The notes: a model not told the origin generated them from the letters alone. A stretch of 64,000 nucleotides of DNA from Dermacentor variabilis (GCF_050947875.1 NC_134573.1:37387115-37451114); one strand, 5' to 3'. Numbered from the stretch's first letter, positions 39,435 through 49,428 are shown. A program made the numbers and translations.

Positions 39435-39745
39435 TTGTTTCCCGAAGCAGACATAGGAAAAGGGCCTAAAAGACCAACACCTACACGGAAGAATACTTCT
39501 GATGGTACGTCAAGTGGTTGAAGGCGACCAGCAGGGAGCATGGTCGGCTTTTTGCGTCGTTGACAAAGATCACACGCAACGGCATAACGGCAGACGTCAA
39601 AGTATAGACCAGGCTAAAGGAAGCGCTGATGAACACGGTCATAAGTCCGTGACACGCCAAGGGGAGCTGCAGTCAGTACATCATGAAGCTTGGTGAGAAC
39701 AGTCTGACGCAGATGCTCAGGCACAACGAAGAGCCGGGCAGGGCC
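39435..39745 (-). pseudogene. Gypsy integrase, N-terminal zinc domain and first catalytic motif (broken)
   Basis: Reading the minus strand gives LRQTVLTKLHD, then GVSRTYDRVHQRF, a TAG at 39,614-39,616 where Trp is usual, and CDLCQRRK. This is the HHCC zinc domain, with one His replaced by Pro. After it comes VGVGLLGPFP, where the family has VGVDLLGPFP, so the first catalytic Asp of the integrase is lost. With these lesions the integrase could not work. Confidence 0.8.
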
Positions 39746-40275
39746 GTCCGGTTGCATGTTAGAGCAGTACAATTAACCATCTTGAAGTTCAAACATGCGA
39801 AGGGAAGGATCGGGCATCGTTGAAGTGAGCCGTTGAATAAGGTGTTGCAAGGAGGCGTCCCGACGTTGTTCGGCTCCAATGTCGCAAAAAGCAGCCAGAG
39901 AGGGAACGGTGACAGGTATGCCGGCCGCAGAAACGTAAGGATGGTCGACAGGATGGCGCGGCAAGCAGTCCGCATCTTGCTGTAACCGGCCTGTTCTGTA
40001 TACAACTGAAGAGTTCTATTCTTGGAGGCGCAGAGCCCAGCGGCCCAGGCGCCCTGAAGGGTCTTTGAGGGACGAAAGTCAACACAGAGCGTGGTGATCA
40101 GTGATGACTGTGAATTGGCGGCTGCACAAATAGGGGCGGAATTTAGCCACTGCCCAAACGAGAGCCAGACACTCGCGTTCGGTGATAGAATATTGCTCTC
40201 AGCAGAGGAAAGAAGGCGGCTGGCATAGGCAATAACACGTTCTCGCCCTGGTTGTTTCTGTGCCAAGATAGCTTA
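39673..40275 (-). pseudogene. Gypsy RNase H region (broken)
   Basis: It follows the RT thumb directly. TDASGHGI just upstream carries the first RNase H Asp. A TAA at 40,273-40,275 interrupts the frame, and the same frame resumes with AQKQPGRERVIAYASRLLS, the usual next RNase H motif. From about 40,200 leftward the sense moves between frames: pieces such as LSRHPVDHPY and VPSLAAF lie in a different frame, near 39,960-39,890. RNase H removes the RNA template during reverse transcription. Confidence 0.8.
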
Positions 40276-41129
40276 AATACCGTGGCCACTGGCATCGGTA
40301 CGGACTTCTGTTGGAGCTGACGCATCAACGGGAGCGAGTATGGGCGGGGACGTAAGCAGCCCAATCAGCTCGGTGAAAGCACCAACTTGCTCAGGGCCCC
40401 AAATGAATGCAGCGTCTTTCTTGTGGAGCTGATTGAGAGGGCGCGCAACGCTCGCAAAATTTCGGACATACCGACGGGAGTAGGAGCAAAGGCCCAAAAA
40501 GCTGCGAACCTCCTTGGCACATGTTGGCACGGGAAAGGCTTTGACTGCCCGTATATTATCGTGACCAGCGCGTAAACCAGAAGAATTGACGAGATGCCCG
40601 AGCACAGAGATTTCACGGCGACCGAAGTAGCAGTTGGACGAATTTAGTTGTAGCCCCGCCTGACGGAAAACAGATAGAATCGTCGACAGTCGTTCGAGGT
40701 GTTTCGCAAAGTCGGCGAAAAAACGATGACGTCGTCCAGGTAACAGAGGCAGACGGACCACTTGAAACCGTGTAGGAGGGCGTTCATCATTCGTTCAAAT
40801 GTGGCTCGGGCATTACATAAGCCGAAAGGCACCACTTTGAACTGATAGAGGCCATCGGGAGTAATACAAGTTGTCTTCTCGCGGTCCATGTCATCGACAG
40901 CAATTTGCCAGTAGCCGGAGTGAAGGTCGATGGACGAAAAATATTGTGCTCCATGCAAGCAATACAGGGAAACGTCAATGCGTGGTAGCGGATAGACGTC
41001 TTTCTTTTTTACCTTGTTGAGGTGTCGATAATCGACGCAAAATCGCCAACTGTTGCCCTTCTTTTTAACTGGTACAACTCGGTATGCCCATGGGCTGCAA
41101 GAAGGTTCGATGATGTCTCGAGAAAGCAT
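40273..41129 (-). pseudogene. Gypsy reverse transcriptase core and thumb (broken)
   Basis: From 41,129 leftward the frame reads SPWAYRVVPVKKK, then RFCVDYRHLNKV, then YFSSIDLHSGYWQI (catalytic motif A with its Asp), PFGLCNARATFERMMN, and CYLDDVIVF (about 40,721-40,749), the catalytic YLDD box. All three catalytic Asp residues are present. A frameshift then falls in a T run of the coding strand at about 40,717-40,723. The thumb continues in another frame (40,761-40,273) with GLQLNSSNCYFG and VRSFLGLCSYSRRYVRNFA. This enzyme copies the element RNA into DNA in virus-like particles. Confidence 0.93.
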
Positions 41130-41743
41130 CTGCCAACTTTGTGCTGGATGATATCTCGCTCAGTAGGCGAGACGCGGTAGGGTCGCCGATGTATCGGGAT
41201 CGCATCACCTGTGCTTATTCTATGTTTTACGGCAGATGTTTGTCCCAGAGGGCATTCTTCAAGGTCGAATATGTTCCAGTATGAGGCAAGGATGCAACGT
41301 ACCTCTTGAGCACGCTGGGGAGGAAGGTCGGGAGCAATCATTTTTGTTAGGGCATTCAAGTCTGAAGGGACAGGGGGCGTAGCAAGAGTTGAACACGAGG
41401 AGCTGCAACAAGTTAAAGCCGACACGTGGTACTCTATGGTTGGCGTTATTAGCGCCAGGGATATTCCACGCGGGAGTACTTGTGTATAGATTCCAAAGTT
41501 CACAAGCGGAAGGCAGGACGTGTTGTGCAAAATGGTAACGACGGTGTGAGGAAAAGCGACGTTATGCGAGAGCAGGACATCCAGATTAGGAGATACGATG
41601 GAGTCACCGTCTGGTACTGGCGGAACGGGGGAGACACCTATGTAGGTAACGGCAGGGTGAGGGAGGCGAGTATGCTCTGTAAAACATAGTCGTATCGGAG
41701 CACTATCGGGAAGGTCAATTGCAGCAGGTAGAGCGAGTTGCAC
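41009..41743 (-). pseudogene. Gypsy protease-RT linker and start of RT (broken)
   Basis: A 244-codon frame between protease and RT. Its end holds HRISTGDAIPIHRRPYRVS and ERDIIQHKV, the conserved lead-in to gypsy RT. A one-base indel near 41,135 shifts the sense to the next RT frame, which begins MLSRDIIEPS. The first 170 residues are a poorly conserved linker whose function I cannot state. It overlaps the end of the protease frame by about 100 bp, but in a different frame, so another shift lies near 41,740. Confidence 0.85.
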
Positions 41744-42702
41744 AACACCAGCAGAATCAAAGCGGAATGTGTAGACAGAAAGTCAAGGCCCAGGATGAGG
41801 TCGTGAGGGCAGTGCTCTAGTACATAAAATAAAACAGAAGTATGATGTCCGGCGACACTCACGCGAGCCGGGCGCACGCCAATAACGGCTGGTGTTCCAC
41901 CGTCGGCGACTTGGACCACAGGCGAAGGGGCAGATGTGAGCACTTTCTTGAGCTGATTCCGAAACTGAGCATTCATCACAGATAGATGCGCGCCAGTGTC
42001 AGTCAGAGCCGTGACAGGTACACTATTCACACACACTACGCGAAGACACACACTACGTACACTACGCGAAGGAGAGCGGCTAGAGCGGGTAGGAAGAGAA
42101 GTGTCGCCAGAATTTGCTGGCTGCGTTTGCGGGGCGAACCGAGGAGCATAATGAGGACAGTGGGATGGGTGGTAGGACCAGGGGGTCGAATTACACGAAA
42201 ACCGGCAGTGACGTGAAATACGGCTGATACGGCCACAAGTGAAGCATATAGGCCTGTCGTCCGGAGTACGCCATTCAGCCGGATTGCGATACCGCGTTGG
42301 GGCATTCAGGCGGCGGGTGCGTATGACAGGGCTGGACGGGGTGTATTCAGGTCGATTAACTGAGCAGACGTTGGTCAAGATAACGTTGGCCAATTCTTCG
42401 CGCACCACGGACTGTATCATTGAGACGGTCGCCTGGCAATTGTCGGGGCTACAGGTTGGGGTCGTGACAGAAGATGCGGCTTCTATTTCACGTCGGATGA
42501 CATAGAGGATGTCGTCAGAGTTATTTGGTGTGGGCGGACTGCGGAGGTCTTCGCAGGTGGACGTAGCAGCCGTGTTGGGAAGGCGGGGAGATAAATGGCT
42601 GGGCAATGCGGTCACTCTTGGCTTCTTCAAACCGCCGATATTCGGTAATGATGGCTTGCACAGTGGAAGAATTCTTGAAGACAAGCAGATGGAAGGCATC
42701 AT
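41638..42702 (-). pseudogene. Gypsy gag C-terminus with zinc knuckle, and protease (broken)
   Basis: This frame carries a retroviral-type zinc knuckle CFTCGRISRISRHC (about 42,207-42,250), in which Arg replaces the His of the CX2CX4HX4C pattern, so zinc binding is probably lost. Further on is the aspartic protease site ALTDTGAHLSVM (41,991-42,009 around DTG), intact, and the second protease motif DLILGLDFL. Upstream, the frame overlaps the gag frame out of register, so a frameshift near 42,600 separates gag from this part. The protease would have cut the polyprotein. Confidence 0.88.
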
Positions 42703-43174
42703 CTGCTATGTACTTAATGACATGTGCAACCTTATCAGGTTCGGACATCTTCGGAACCACTTCGCGACACAGAGCGAGCACGTACTGAAGGTACGTGAGG
42801 TAGGATTCAGTGCATTTCTGGACACGCGAAGTGAGGTCTTTTTGGGTGGCGCGATGACGTCCAACAGGCTTGCCAAACAAATCTTTGAGGTTCTGTTTGC
42901 AAATGTCCCAGCTGATAAGTTCCTCCTCGTGGGTCTGAAACCACACGCGCGCCGTGCTCACAAAGTAAAATATCAAATTAACGAGCATGATGGTCTGGTC
43001 CCAGGGGTTGCTGGCGCTCACCCGCTCATATAGTTGAAGCCAGTCTTCAACATTAGTGTCTTCGGTGCCAGAAAAGGTTCCTGGGTCGCGGGGTTGTGCT
43101 AGAATGACGGTGGGCGTGGGTGCCGACGGGCCCGAAGCATCCTCGCCTTGAGCTGACATTGTAGATGCAGCCAA
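42521..43174 (-). pseudogene. Gypsy gag, N-terminal and capsid region
   Basis: A 217-codon frame starts at an ATG at 43,174, 57 bp inside the 5' LTR. After a Pro/Ser-rich start it has the retrotransposon gag pattern: DPGTFSGTEDTNVEDWLQLYE, ARVWFQTHEEELISWDICK and LFGKPVGRHRA, ending near RRFEEAKS. Gag forms the particle that packages element RNA. The true continuation after about 42,600 is in the neighbouring frame, and the last 30 residues here are out-of-frame sequence. Confidence 0.85.
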
Positions 43175-43207
43175 GGAGCGCCCGCTGCGTAAATCCGTCC
43201 TGATAAT

Positions 43208-43223
43208 GATCCCGCAACCTCCA
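43208..43223 (-). promoter_or_regulatory. Candidate tRNA primer binding site
   Basis: On the element strand the 5' LTR end CCCCGCAACA is followed after seven bases by TGGAGGTTGCGGGATC. A site starting TGG and complementary to a tRNA 3' end is expected here. GATCCCGC in the complement looks like the 3' side of a tRNA T arm. I cannot name the tRNA without a tRNA set from the species. Confidence 0.55.
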
Positions 43224-43230
43224 CGAAAAA

Positions 43231-43378
43231 TGTTGCGGGGTTAGAAACAGTCACACGTGTATTTACAGAATAGTTACAATAATTATATCAGCTGACAAGA
43301 TGGTAGACAGCGCGCGAAGACCAGAACATCGTCTTCTTCCGACGATGATTAAAACGTCTTCCTCGTCAGCGTGTCACA
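43231..43378 (-). repeat. 5' LTR of the gypsy element (148 bp)
   Basis: It is the partner of 38,458-38,605, of the same length, with TG...CA ends. As the 5' LTR it would carry the element promoter, but I see no clear TATA box on the minus strand. Confidence 0.93.
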
Positions 43379-43382
43379 ATAT
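43379..43382. repeat. Target-site duplication ATAT, right copy
   Basis: It matches 38,454-38,457 and is followed directly by the resumed Penelope RT frame (TTTATGGGG). Confidence 0.85.
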
Positions 43383-43960
43383 TTATGGGGATTCTAGAAA
43401 CAGATTTCTTATCGCGCTGCACTGACAAGCCCCACCCATACATACGGCACATATACGACATATTCAGAATATGGGGACATGGTGAAGATCGTCTAGAGGA
43501 ATATGTAGCATTCTTAAATTGTTTTCACCCGACAATAAAATCCACATTAGAATCTTCAATGAGCACATAAACTTTCTGCGCACAACAATATACATTGACA
43601 ATGGGACACTAAAAGACAACGCTGTATAGGAAACTTTTCGACAGACAACAGTACCTAGAATATACGAACCACCATCCCAGACATTGCGAGCAAGGCATCT
43701 TTAAAGGCCAAGGCACACGACTACGTCGCATTTGTGTTGAAAACCAAGACTGCAAGATAGACTCGATCACCTTAAAGACACAGCATCAAGCAAGAACCAC
43801 CCAAACAGTGCCCTTCAGAAAGCCTACACCAATGCAACCAAACTTGATCGAGCCGAGGCCCTCAAGCCCCACCTTAGCGTCACTAGAACAACAACGCCGC
43901 TTCCTACTAGAAAATTCTCAAACGCCCTCCCAAACGTGAACAACACCCTCGAGTAAATAC
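43383..43960 (+). pseudogene. Penelope-like reverse transcriptase, right half (broken)
   Basis: The frame resumes with MGILETDFLSRC, then HPYIRHIYDIFRIWGHGEDR. The family has YIDD at the place of HIYD, so a catalytic Asp is replaced by Tyr. AFLNCFHPTIKSTLE and a short INFLRTTIYIDNG stretch (normally INFLD) follow from about 43,510. Further Penelope thumb sequence, including a HPRHCEQG-like piece near 43,680, lies in shifted frames with stops up to about 43,940. The element is therefore dead at two RT active-site positions, independently of the gypsy insertion. Confidence 0.85.
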
Positions 43961-44089
43961 TACCCAATTCTTACCAGCGAACAGAAACTTAATAAGATTC
44001 CCAGAGTAGCCTACTCACGCAACACTAAGTTTAAAGATATTATTGTACATGCTAAAATAAAGACAAAGATGAAGTTAGGAACCAGTCCC

Positions 44090-44510
44090 TTTGGCTGCCC
44101 CAGGTGATCTACATGCAAACATGTTCACTCTACTACTACAGTAAAAAGTACACATTCGAATTACTCACACATGGTAACTTCGAGTTTCGCCTGCGCATCA
44201 AGCAACGTTGTCTACTGTCTATAATGCGCTGCTTGTAGGTGCATAGGTGAGACTGGAGAACAAATTAATACAAGACTCAATGGTCATCTCGCATATACAA
44301 AGCACCATTTACCTAAAGCAGCAGCGAGCCACTTCAATGAACATAGCCATATATGCGACAAAGAAAGGCTCTATATACTACAAACAAATTTCTGTTCCCC
44401 TCGCGAGAGGGAATATGCGGAATCATACCTCAAACACAAGCATACATACGGCGGCAATTAATTCGGCACGTAGCAGCTTAGAATCTGTAAAACCAGTAAC
44501 CTAAATCTGA
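44090..44510 (+). pseudogene. Penelope GIY-YIG endonuclease remnant
   Basis: A run with TCKHVHS (about 44,113) is followed by SNYSH, then NVVYCL, a TAA, and CAACRCIGETGEQINTRLNGH (about 44,202-44,285). VVY...IGETG is the Penelope version of the GIY-YIG nuclease motif. The Tyr before IGET is replaced by Cys, and a stop lies inside the motif. The frame ends with PREREYAESYLKHKH, carrying the usual C-terminal Glu. In an active element the nuclease would nick target DNA. Confidence 0.8.
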
Positions 44511-44514
44511 AATT

Positions 44515-45477
44515 CTCATATCGAACAAGGTACAAAATTCATTGTGCCATTAGCTAACCTTAATTGTTAACGTCAAATAATCCTCCATTTCCAATTTTTC
44601 CCGCCCAACTACTCAATTTATTTACTATTTCATGTTTTACATGTATATCAATTGTACGACCCCTTTTCCCGTATACACCTGCCCCCGCCCGCCTTTAATC
44701 ATGCCACCCTCCTATTTGTTATTCCGGCTTCAGTCGCCCCCCCTTTTATTCCGTGTTTTTGTCTATTGTTTATTATATTGTTTTGAAAAGCCTAAGTAAC
44801 ACATTCCAAAGTCCCAGACACCAGGATACCTTTTTCGACACCTCAGCCACACAGGGTATGACCACTTCTGTATACCGCCACGACGACTCCTATGTTGAGC
44901 TACAGAATCGAACATCAGTTGAAAGACCAGGCCGGTGCCTTCCAGCTAACCCATACATTGTACCCCAGACTCCTTGTCACCATCTTAACTCCTTCAAAAT
45001 TACATGATGCTTTGCTGCTACGCTACTCATGTCATTCTTTCAACTGATGTCTTTTTGGGTCTTTTTTGTTACTCGCGCACTGACCACCGGACCGGCTCTT
45101 CTAAAGTTACAGAAACATGCCGCCAACGACACCCCATAATGCTCACTAACCTCTCGCTCTCCCAACACCCTCCCATGCTATTATTTTTCTTTTCTTGTTC
45201 TTCTTTCCCTCCTGGCGTTTCTTTTTTCTTCTTTCTTTTCTTTTCTGCCAACCTTCCCACTCACCCGCCCCTCGTCTTAAGAACCACGCTACCGACAGCC
45301 GCTACCGACAACAGCCGCACGTGACATCACTCTACTAACCCTTTAAAACTAACACGCCGAGGATGACGAGGCCGCCTTTGACGAAGATAGGTCCTCTTAT
45401 CGAAACGTTGGCCAGCCTTCCTGAGGCACCTTATCCCTGTTTATAACCTCTATACCACAATCCGGTAAGCACGTGTA
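44515..45477 (+). repeat. Probable 3' non-coding part of the Penelope-like element
   Basis: There is no coding sequence that I recognise. The stretch is pyrimidine-rich, with a long C/T run at about 45,175-45,250. It ends in a segment holding TTGACGA, a GATAGG/CTTATC stem and GAAACGTTGGCC at 45,378-45,412, which resembles the conserved ends of Penelope-like elements. The true right end of the element is not certain. Confidence 0.5.
45378..45406 (+). ncRNA. Degenerate hammerhead-ribozyme-like core
   Basis: TTGACGA (45,378-45,384) resembles the CUGANGA box with the first base changed. A 6-bp stem GATAGG/CTTATC (one G-T pair) with loop TCCT follows at 45,386-45,401, and then GAAAC at 45,402-45,406. 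That is the box, stem II, GAAA order of a hammerhead. I could not pair stems I and III convincingly. Penelope-like elements of many animals carry hammerhead ribozymes. Confidence 0.35.
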
Positions 45478-45479
45478 AT

Positions 45480-46028
45480 TCAAAACGGGCCAAATCATTA
45501 CAGGATATGCACTTTGCATAAAAAGAGGAGGCGATGAAACAATTCATCGGCCCTTCCACTCTGTGAAGAAGAAAGGCCAGCGAAGCTGTTACGTATTCTT
45601 CTGAATGACTAAATTATGGATATGTATGACTATATATGTGCAACTAAAGCCCGCCTCTCGCCAGTGCTGCTTTGCCGCTGCCGGCGCTCACGTTTCCGGT
45701 TCTGTTCGCACGCCCGCTCGTCACGAGCACGTTCGGATCGTCGCCGGGTAGGGGACTTCGGCGACGGGCCTTAGCGGCGTCCCACCGCCAGCGCTGACAC
45801 TCCCGGTTCTGCTCACGCCAACGTTTTTGACGGGCACTTCAGCGGGTCTTCGTCGGTGTGCACACACGACAAGCCAGGCTCATCGACGGGCGCACGACCG
45901 GCTTTACTATGGTGTCTAGAAGCGGGCAGTACGATGGGCAGCGTAACGGCGCCGTGACAGGGAGAGGCGCGATGAGCGATAAATTTGAACGATAAATCGA
46001 TGAACGATAAACGGCGCTGGTGTGGGCA
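45480..46028. other. No gene recognised; GC-rich from about 45,650
   Basis: I see no conserved frame here. A short set of related words, GCGATAAAT, ACGATAAAT and ACGATAAAC, occurs at about 45,974-46,014. Frames of up to about 90 codons exist but show nothing that I recognise. Confidence 0.5.
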
Positions 46029-46029
46029 G

Positions 46030-47615
46030 GAGTGTATGACACCGTAGGCCACGACATTTTGTGGAATATTTTGGGAAGACAAGTCGCAGACGGCGATTTT
46101 CTACAGCTTTTGAGATAGATTTACCTAGAAAATACTGTTTGTGCTGAATAGAAAGGAATGAGGAGCGACGAGAAAGCTGATATCAACAAGGGGCTGAGGC
46201 ATGGGTGCCATATATCCCCACTGCGGTTTATGATGTACAAGGTGAGGGTGGAACTGACATTGGAGAGAAGCAATATTGGGTTTACTCTCTCATACAAACA
46301 GGCGGGTACAGTAGTAGACCAGCAGTTTTCAGGTTTGTTTTATGCAGATGACGCTTTCTTCCGAGCTAGTAAGCAACGTAATATGCAACGTCTGGCTAAT
46401 ATCTCTGAACAGGAAGGCGATAAGCTAGGTCTGAAGTTTAGCGTTAAAAATGAGCTGTTGTGGTAATCAATGAAAACAGCGAACAGACAATGACATTAAA
46501 GGGCCAGGAAATACCTCGCGTAAAAGAATCTAACTACCTTGGTATATAGCTAAACGAAGGCAATATATATATGGAAACGCAGAAAAAAAACAATAACGGT
46601 AAAGGGGCCGAGAAATGCGGCCATAATTAAACACATAACTCTATGGGGATACAATAGCTACGATGTGCTCCGGGGTATGTGGATAGATGTAATTGTTCCA
46701 GGACTTACATTCGGAAATACGGTTCCTTGCTTGAAAAAAGCGGCACAATCAAGACTCGATGGGAACCATAGCTCAGTGCGATGCCGCGCACTGGGCGCTC
46801 AGGGGAAGACTACAAATGAAGATGTGCTAGGTTCTATGGGCTGGACAACTTTTGAAGTGAGGGAAGCTTTACATTAAAATTAATTATGAAGACCGAATGA
46901 GCAATATGGAAGTAAGTAAATGGTCAGTTCAGGTATTTGTACAGGAATAACTTTGATTTACAATGGAGGAAAAGAACTAGGAAGCTCACCAGCAAGTATG
47001 CGGCCTGTGTGGTGAGCAACACAGCCACAAAAAACGTCAAGCGTAAATTCCGAGAGGCCGCGATAATCTCATCAGTCGCGGCAGTGGAAAAGAAACCTGC
47101 CATGAGTAACTACTAAAGAGAGAAAAACAAAATCAGTAAAGAAACAATTTATGATAACTCAAAGGAAAGCTCATTATGTTTTGAAGCGACATCAGGATGC
47201 CTTAGGACACGAGCGAGATATAAAAAGGAAGCAGCAGCATGTCCTTGCTGCTGTAAAACTGGGGAAACGATGGAGCATGTTTTATTAGAACGTGAATATA
47301 TTTGCCCAGCGGTCGGTTTAGAATCACTGGCCTCCTTGAAGCCTTTGAGTTCAGTGAGAGCAAGGGGAAGTAAACATGTCTGCAGTAGAGATTAGTAAGA
47401 GGCGATTGGAAGATGGAAGATTGGTGGAAGAAAAGTAGGGAAACGTGAAACAACGGCGGCGTAAAAAATCAAAGTACACAATAGGGGTTCAGAAACTTTG
47501 GTTATACGAATTCGTCATGAGCTTTTTTTTCTGTTTTAACATGGGTAGGACATTAGGCAATGACATAACAAGAGCTTGGTGGCGCAACCCACCGCCCCGT
47601 TCCAAAGGGGACGCT
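46030..47615 (+). mobile_element. 5'-truncated LINE (family 1), plus strand, decayed
   Basis: A non-LTR retrotransposon fragment. It starts within RT motif A (YDTVGHDILW, about 46,036), continues through NKGLRHGC (motif B region) and GLFYADD (catalytic motif C, about 46,330-46,350), and has later pieces such as FRYLYRNNFD, SKYAACVVSNTA, KPAMSNY and a CPCCCKTGETMEHVLL zinc-like motif (about 47,235-47,285). The 3' end has GAGCTTGGTGGCGCAACCC and CCGTTCCAAAGGGGACGCT (to about 47,612). Many stops and shifts break it. A second copy lies inverted at 49,431-51,085. I do not assign a clade with confidence. Confidence 0.85.
46158..46466 (+). pseudogene. LINE family 1 reverse transcriptase fragment
   Basis: An open stretch of 102 codons with INKGLRHGCHISPLRFMMY, GFTLSYKQAGTVV and GLFYADDAFF. 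The two Asp residues of the xADD box are intact. The family copy at 50,621-51,043 has RQGCPLS where this one has RHGCHIS, so this copy is the more decayed. It is preceded by in-frame stops at about 46,111 and 46,147 and followed by a frame change, so it is a relic. Confidence 0.85.
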
Positions 47616-47689
47616 ATAACATCAGTTACTAGCATACGCCGCAGGACTTGAAATTGAAATTACTAGCAAACCTTTCACAACGTGACGCA

Positions 47690-48180
47690 ACGCTGCTGTG
47701 TCGGCTGTGAGTAGGAGTAGCATTCACTAAGTTCTAAAACTATCGTTTTCGAATGGCCTGCTCGCCGATGTGGGCTAAGCCCAAGTGTGAGGAGACCACC
47801 AGTCATTTCTTGTGCCGCTGTTCTCACTTTGATGACCAACGCCAGACTCGCCAGTGTCCCTTGAATGGACTGGACGATAGGCCATTCGCAGAAGCAAAGA
47901 TCTTTGGAACCTTGCCTAACAGTTCATCAGCCCAGAAAGCCATTCGAGCGCTTCTTCGCTGCCTGAAGGCGACAGACTTCAGTGGACGACTGTAGACATC
48001 CTGCACCTAACTTAGTGCATATGCGAAAGTGCGATATAGACTCATGTTTTCTCTCTCTTTCTTTCACTCCCCATCCCCCTCCCCATGTGTAGGGTAGCGA
48101 ACTGGACTCAGTCTGGTTAACATACCTGCCTTTCCTTGCTCCCTTCTCTATTTTTTGTCTCCCACTCTATATTAATATCC
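47690..48180 (+). mobile_element. 3' end of a second LINE family, plus strand
   Basis: Codons from 47,753 to 47,995 read CEETTSHFLCRCSHFDDQRQ, then LNGLDDRPFAEAKIFGTLP and SAQKAIRALLRCLKATDFSGRL before a TAG. This C-terminal zinc motif (C...H...C) and tail resemble LINE C-termini that I associate with tick genomes. A pyrimidine-rich 3' untranslated region follows, with GGTTAACATACCTGCC, to about 48,180. The fragment is cut off just before 47,690, so only the end of the element is left. Confidence 0.7.
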
Positions 48181-48184
48181 ATCC

Positions 48185-49428
48185 ATCAGTGCAAGGACAA
48201 CCTGTGGCGCAGCCCTTGCCAGTATAGCGCCAGCGAAATCTACAATCTACACGCCATGCAAGCATAGGCGTGTAGACCGCGCTTGTTTGTACGTTAAGAA
48301 CTGCATGATTTTATGCAGTCCTTGAGCAGCTTAACATTCCACCAAGTGGGATGCGAGCTGTATCACAAACAGCTCACTGCAAAATTTATGCAGTTCCTGG
48401 AGTTAACTAGACTGCACTTTTCCACAAAACCTTCGAACAAGAACAAGACTCATTGAAGGGAGCGCCAGAAAGATGTGAATTTAAGGAGAGCGAAGTAGGA
48501 GCCTATTGTTAAGCTCGGTTTGATGTGTGCACGTGGATTACTGTACTATGTAATAAAGTATTTCCTCTCGTCTAATGGACATGTAGAATAAAAGCGATGA
48601 CGCAAAATATTTAGTGCACGTTCAGGTTCGCGAAAGCGCCCACTTATGTACACATTTTTTTTTAGAAAGCTAAATCTTTTTATTAAGGGCATGTTGCAGG
48701 TGCATGTGGACGTGGGGAGCGAACTGAACGACGCGGTTATGTAATTTCTGGGATTACTGTGCCCAGCCCTACCGTTGTCTTCATCTGTTTGCGTGTACGA
48801 TTTTATCTGCGACCACTGGCTATATTTGCGGCAGATGACAAAAGTTGAAAGTCGGCGTTTCGGCTTGTTTGTTTTCACGGTCCGCGCTCGCTTGTGCTGA
48901 CACCTAGCCTATTAGTAGAAACCAAACACTCCAGAGGGGCCGGTAAATGTGATCTTCCTCCTCCTTTAAACCACATTGCTAAATAACTGCTGCGCGTTCC
49001 GGTGTTACAAATAACGCATTTTCCATTCTCCGCTCTGCGAAAAAGCGCCAACCTTAATGCATCTCTGAGCTTCGAACACTTTTGCACCGTGCATTGCATT
49101 AAAAATTCAAACGCGACGCAAAGTGAACGAAGCGCGCGTACTAGCTCCCGTGCTCCGCCCCCTTCAAAAGCGGTGAAAGCTGCCCACCAGCTGCAAGTAC
49201 AACTTTCATCGCTCCTCTCTGGGCCCGCCGGCGAGCCCATTCCCGCTGTCACACCCGTCGTCGTTCTAGGACACATTGCTCCTCCCGTGCGCACGATACG
49301 CGTCCGCCCCATGAAGCCGCACCAAAACAACTGCCGATAAGGTCGCAAGGCGACACTGGTGTCACTCTATAGGCAAACAAACATTGGACGATACAGACAT
49401 GTACGTTTATTACGGCCTTTACACGGAC
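48185..49428. other. No gene recognised
   Basis: Unassigned. Both strands are open for 110-160 codons at about 48,875-49,348, but neither translation shows a domain that I recognise. The composition there is GC-rich, which makes chance frames likely. Two near-copies of a TGCA...TTTATGCAGT hairpin-like word occur at about 48,302-48,322 and 48,376-48,394. This is the largest stretch outside the repeats where unique host DNA might lie. Confidence 0.5.

Larger units (their letters stand above)
38458..43378 (-). mobile_element. Ty3/gypsy LTR retrotransposon, 4,921 bp, inserted in the Penelope-like element
   Basis: The element runs on the minus strand: LTR, gag, zinc knuckle, protease, RT, RNase H, integrase, LTR. 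That order, with integrase after RNase H, is the Ty3/gypsy order. The LTRs are 148 bp each, begin TG and end CA, and are flanked by the same ATAT. Removing the element would bring together two halves of a Penelope RT at motif B, which confirms the boundaries. Every coding segment carries frameshifts, stops or lost key residues. There is no sign of an envelope frame between integrase and the 3' LTR. Confidence 0.95.
36948..45470 (+). mobile_element. Decayed Penelope-like element (GIY-YIG type), split by a gypsy insertion
   Basis: Penelope-like elements encode a telomerase-related reverse transcriptase followed by a GIY-YIG endonuclease. The parts appear here in the expected order: an N-terminal domain (36,948-37,226), the segment with LNFCPT (from 37,442), RT motifs up to the motif containing HGTSMGTS (about 38,403-38,425), then, after a 4.9-kb insertion, the RT catalytic motif region (43,383-43,570) and a GIY-YIG remnant (about 44,195-44,500). 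Frames change several times and stops are present. The 3' non-coding part seems to run to about 45,470, where a GAAACGTTGGCC motif lies. Both outer limits are approximate. Confidence 0.85.

Noticed and set aside
38458..43378. Endogenous retrovirus with an envelope gene
   Set aside because: Integrase is followed directly by about 300 bp of decayed C-terminus and the 3' LTR. There is no room or frame for an envelope, and the order and motifs are those of a plain Ty3/gypsy element.
45813..46082. Overlapping 89- and 72-codon frames on the minus strand
   Set aside because: The stretch is GC-rich, the frames overlap in different registers, there is no recognisable domain, and the right end runs into LINE sequence.
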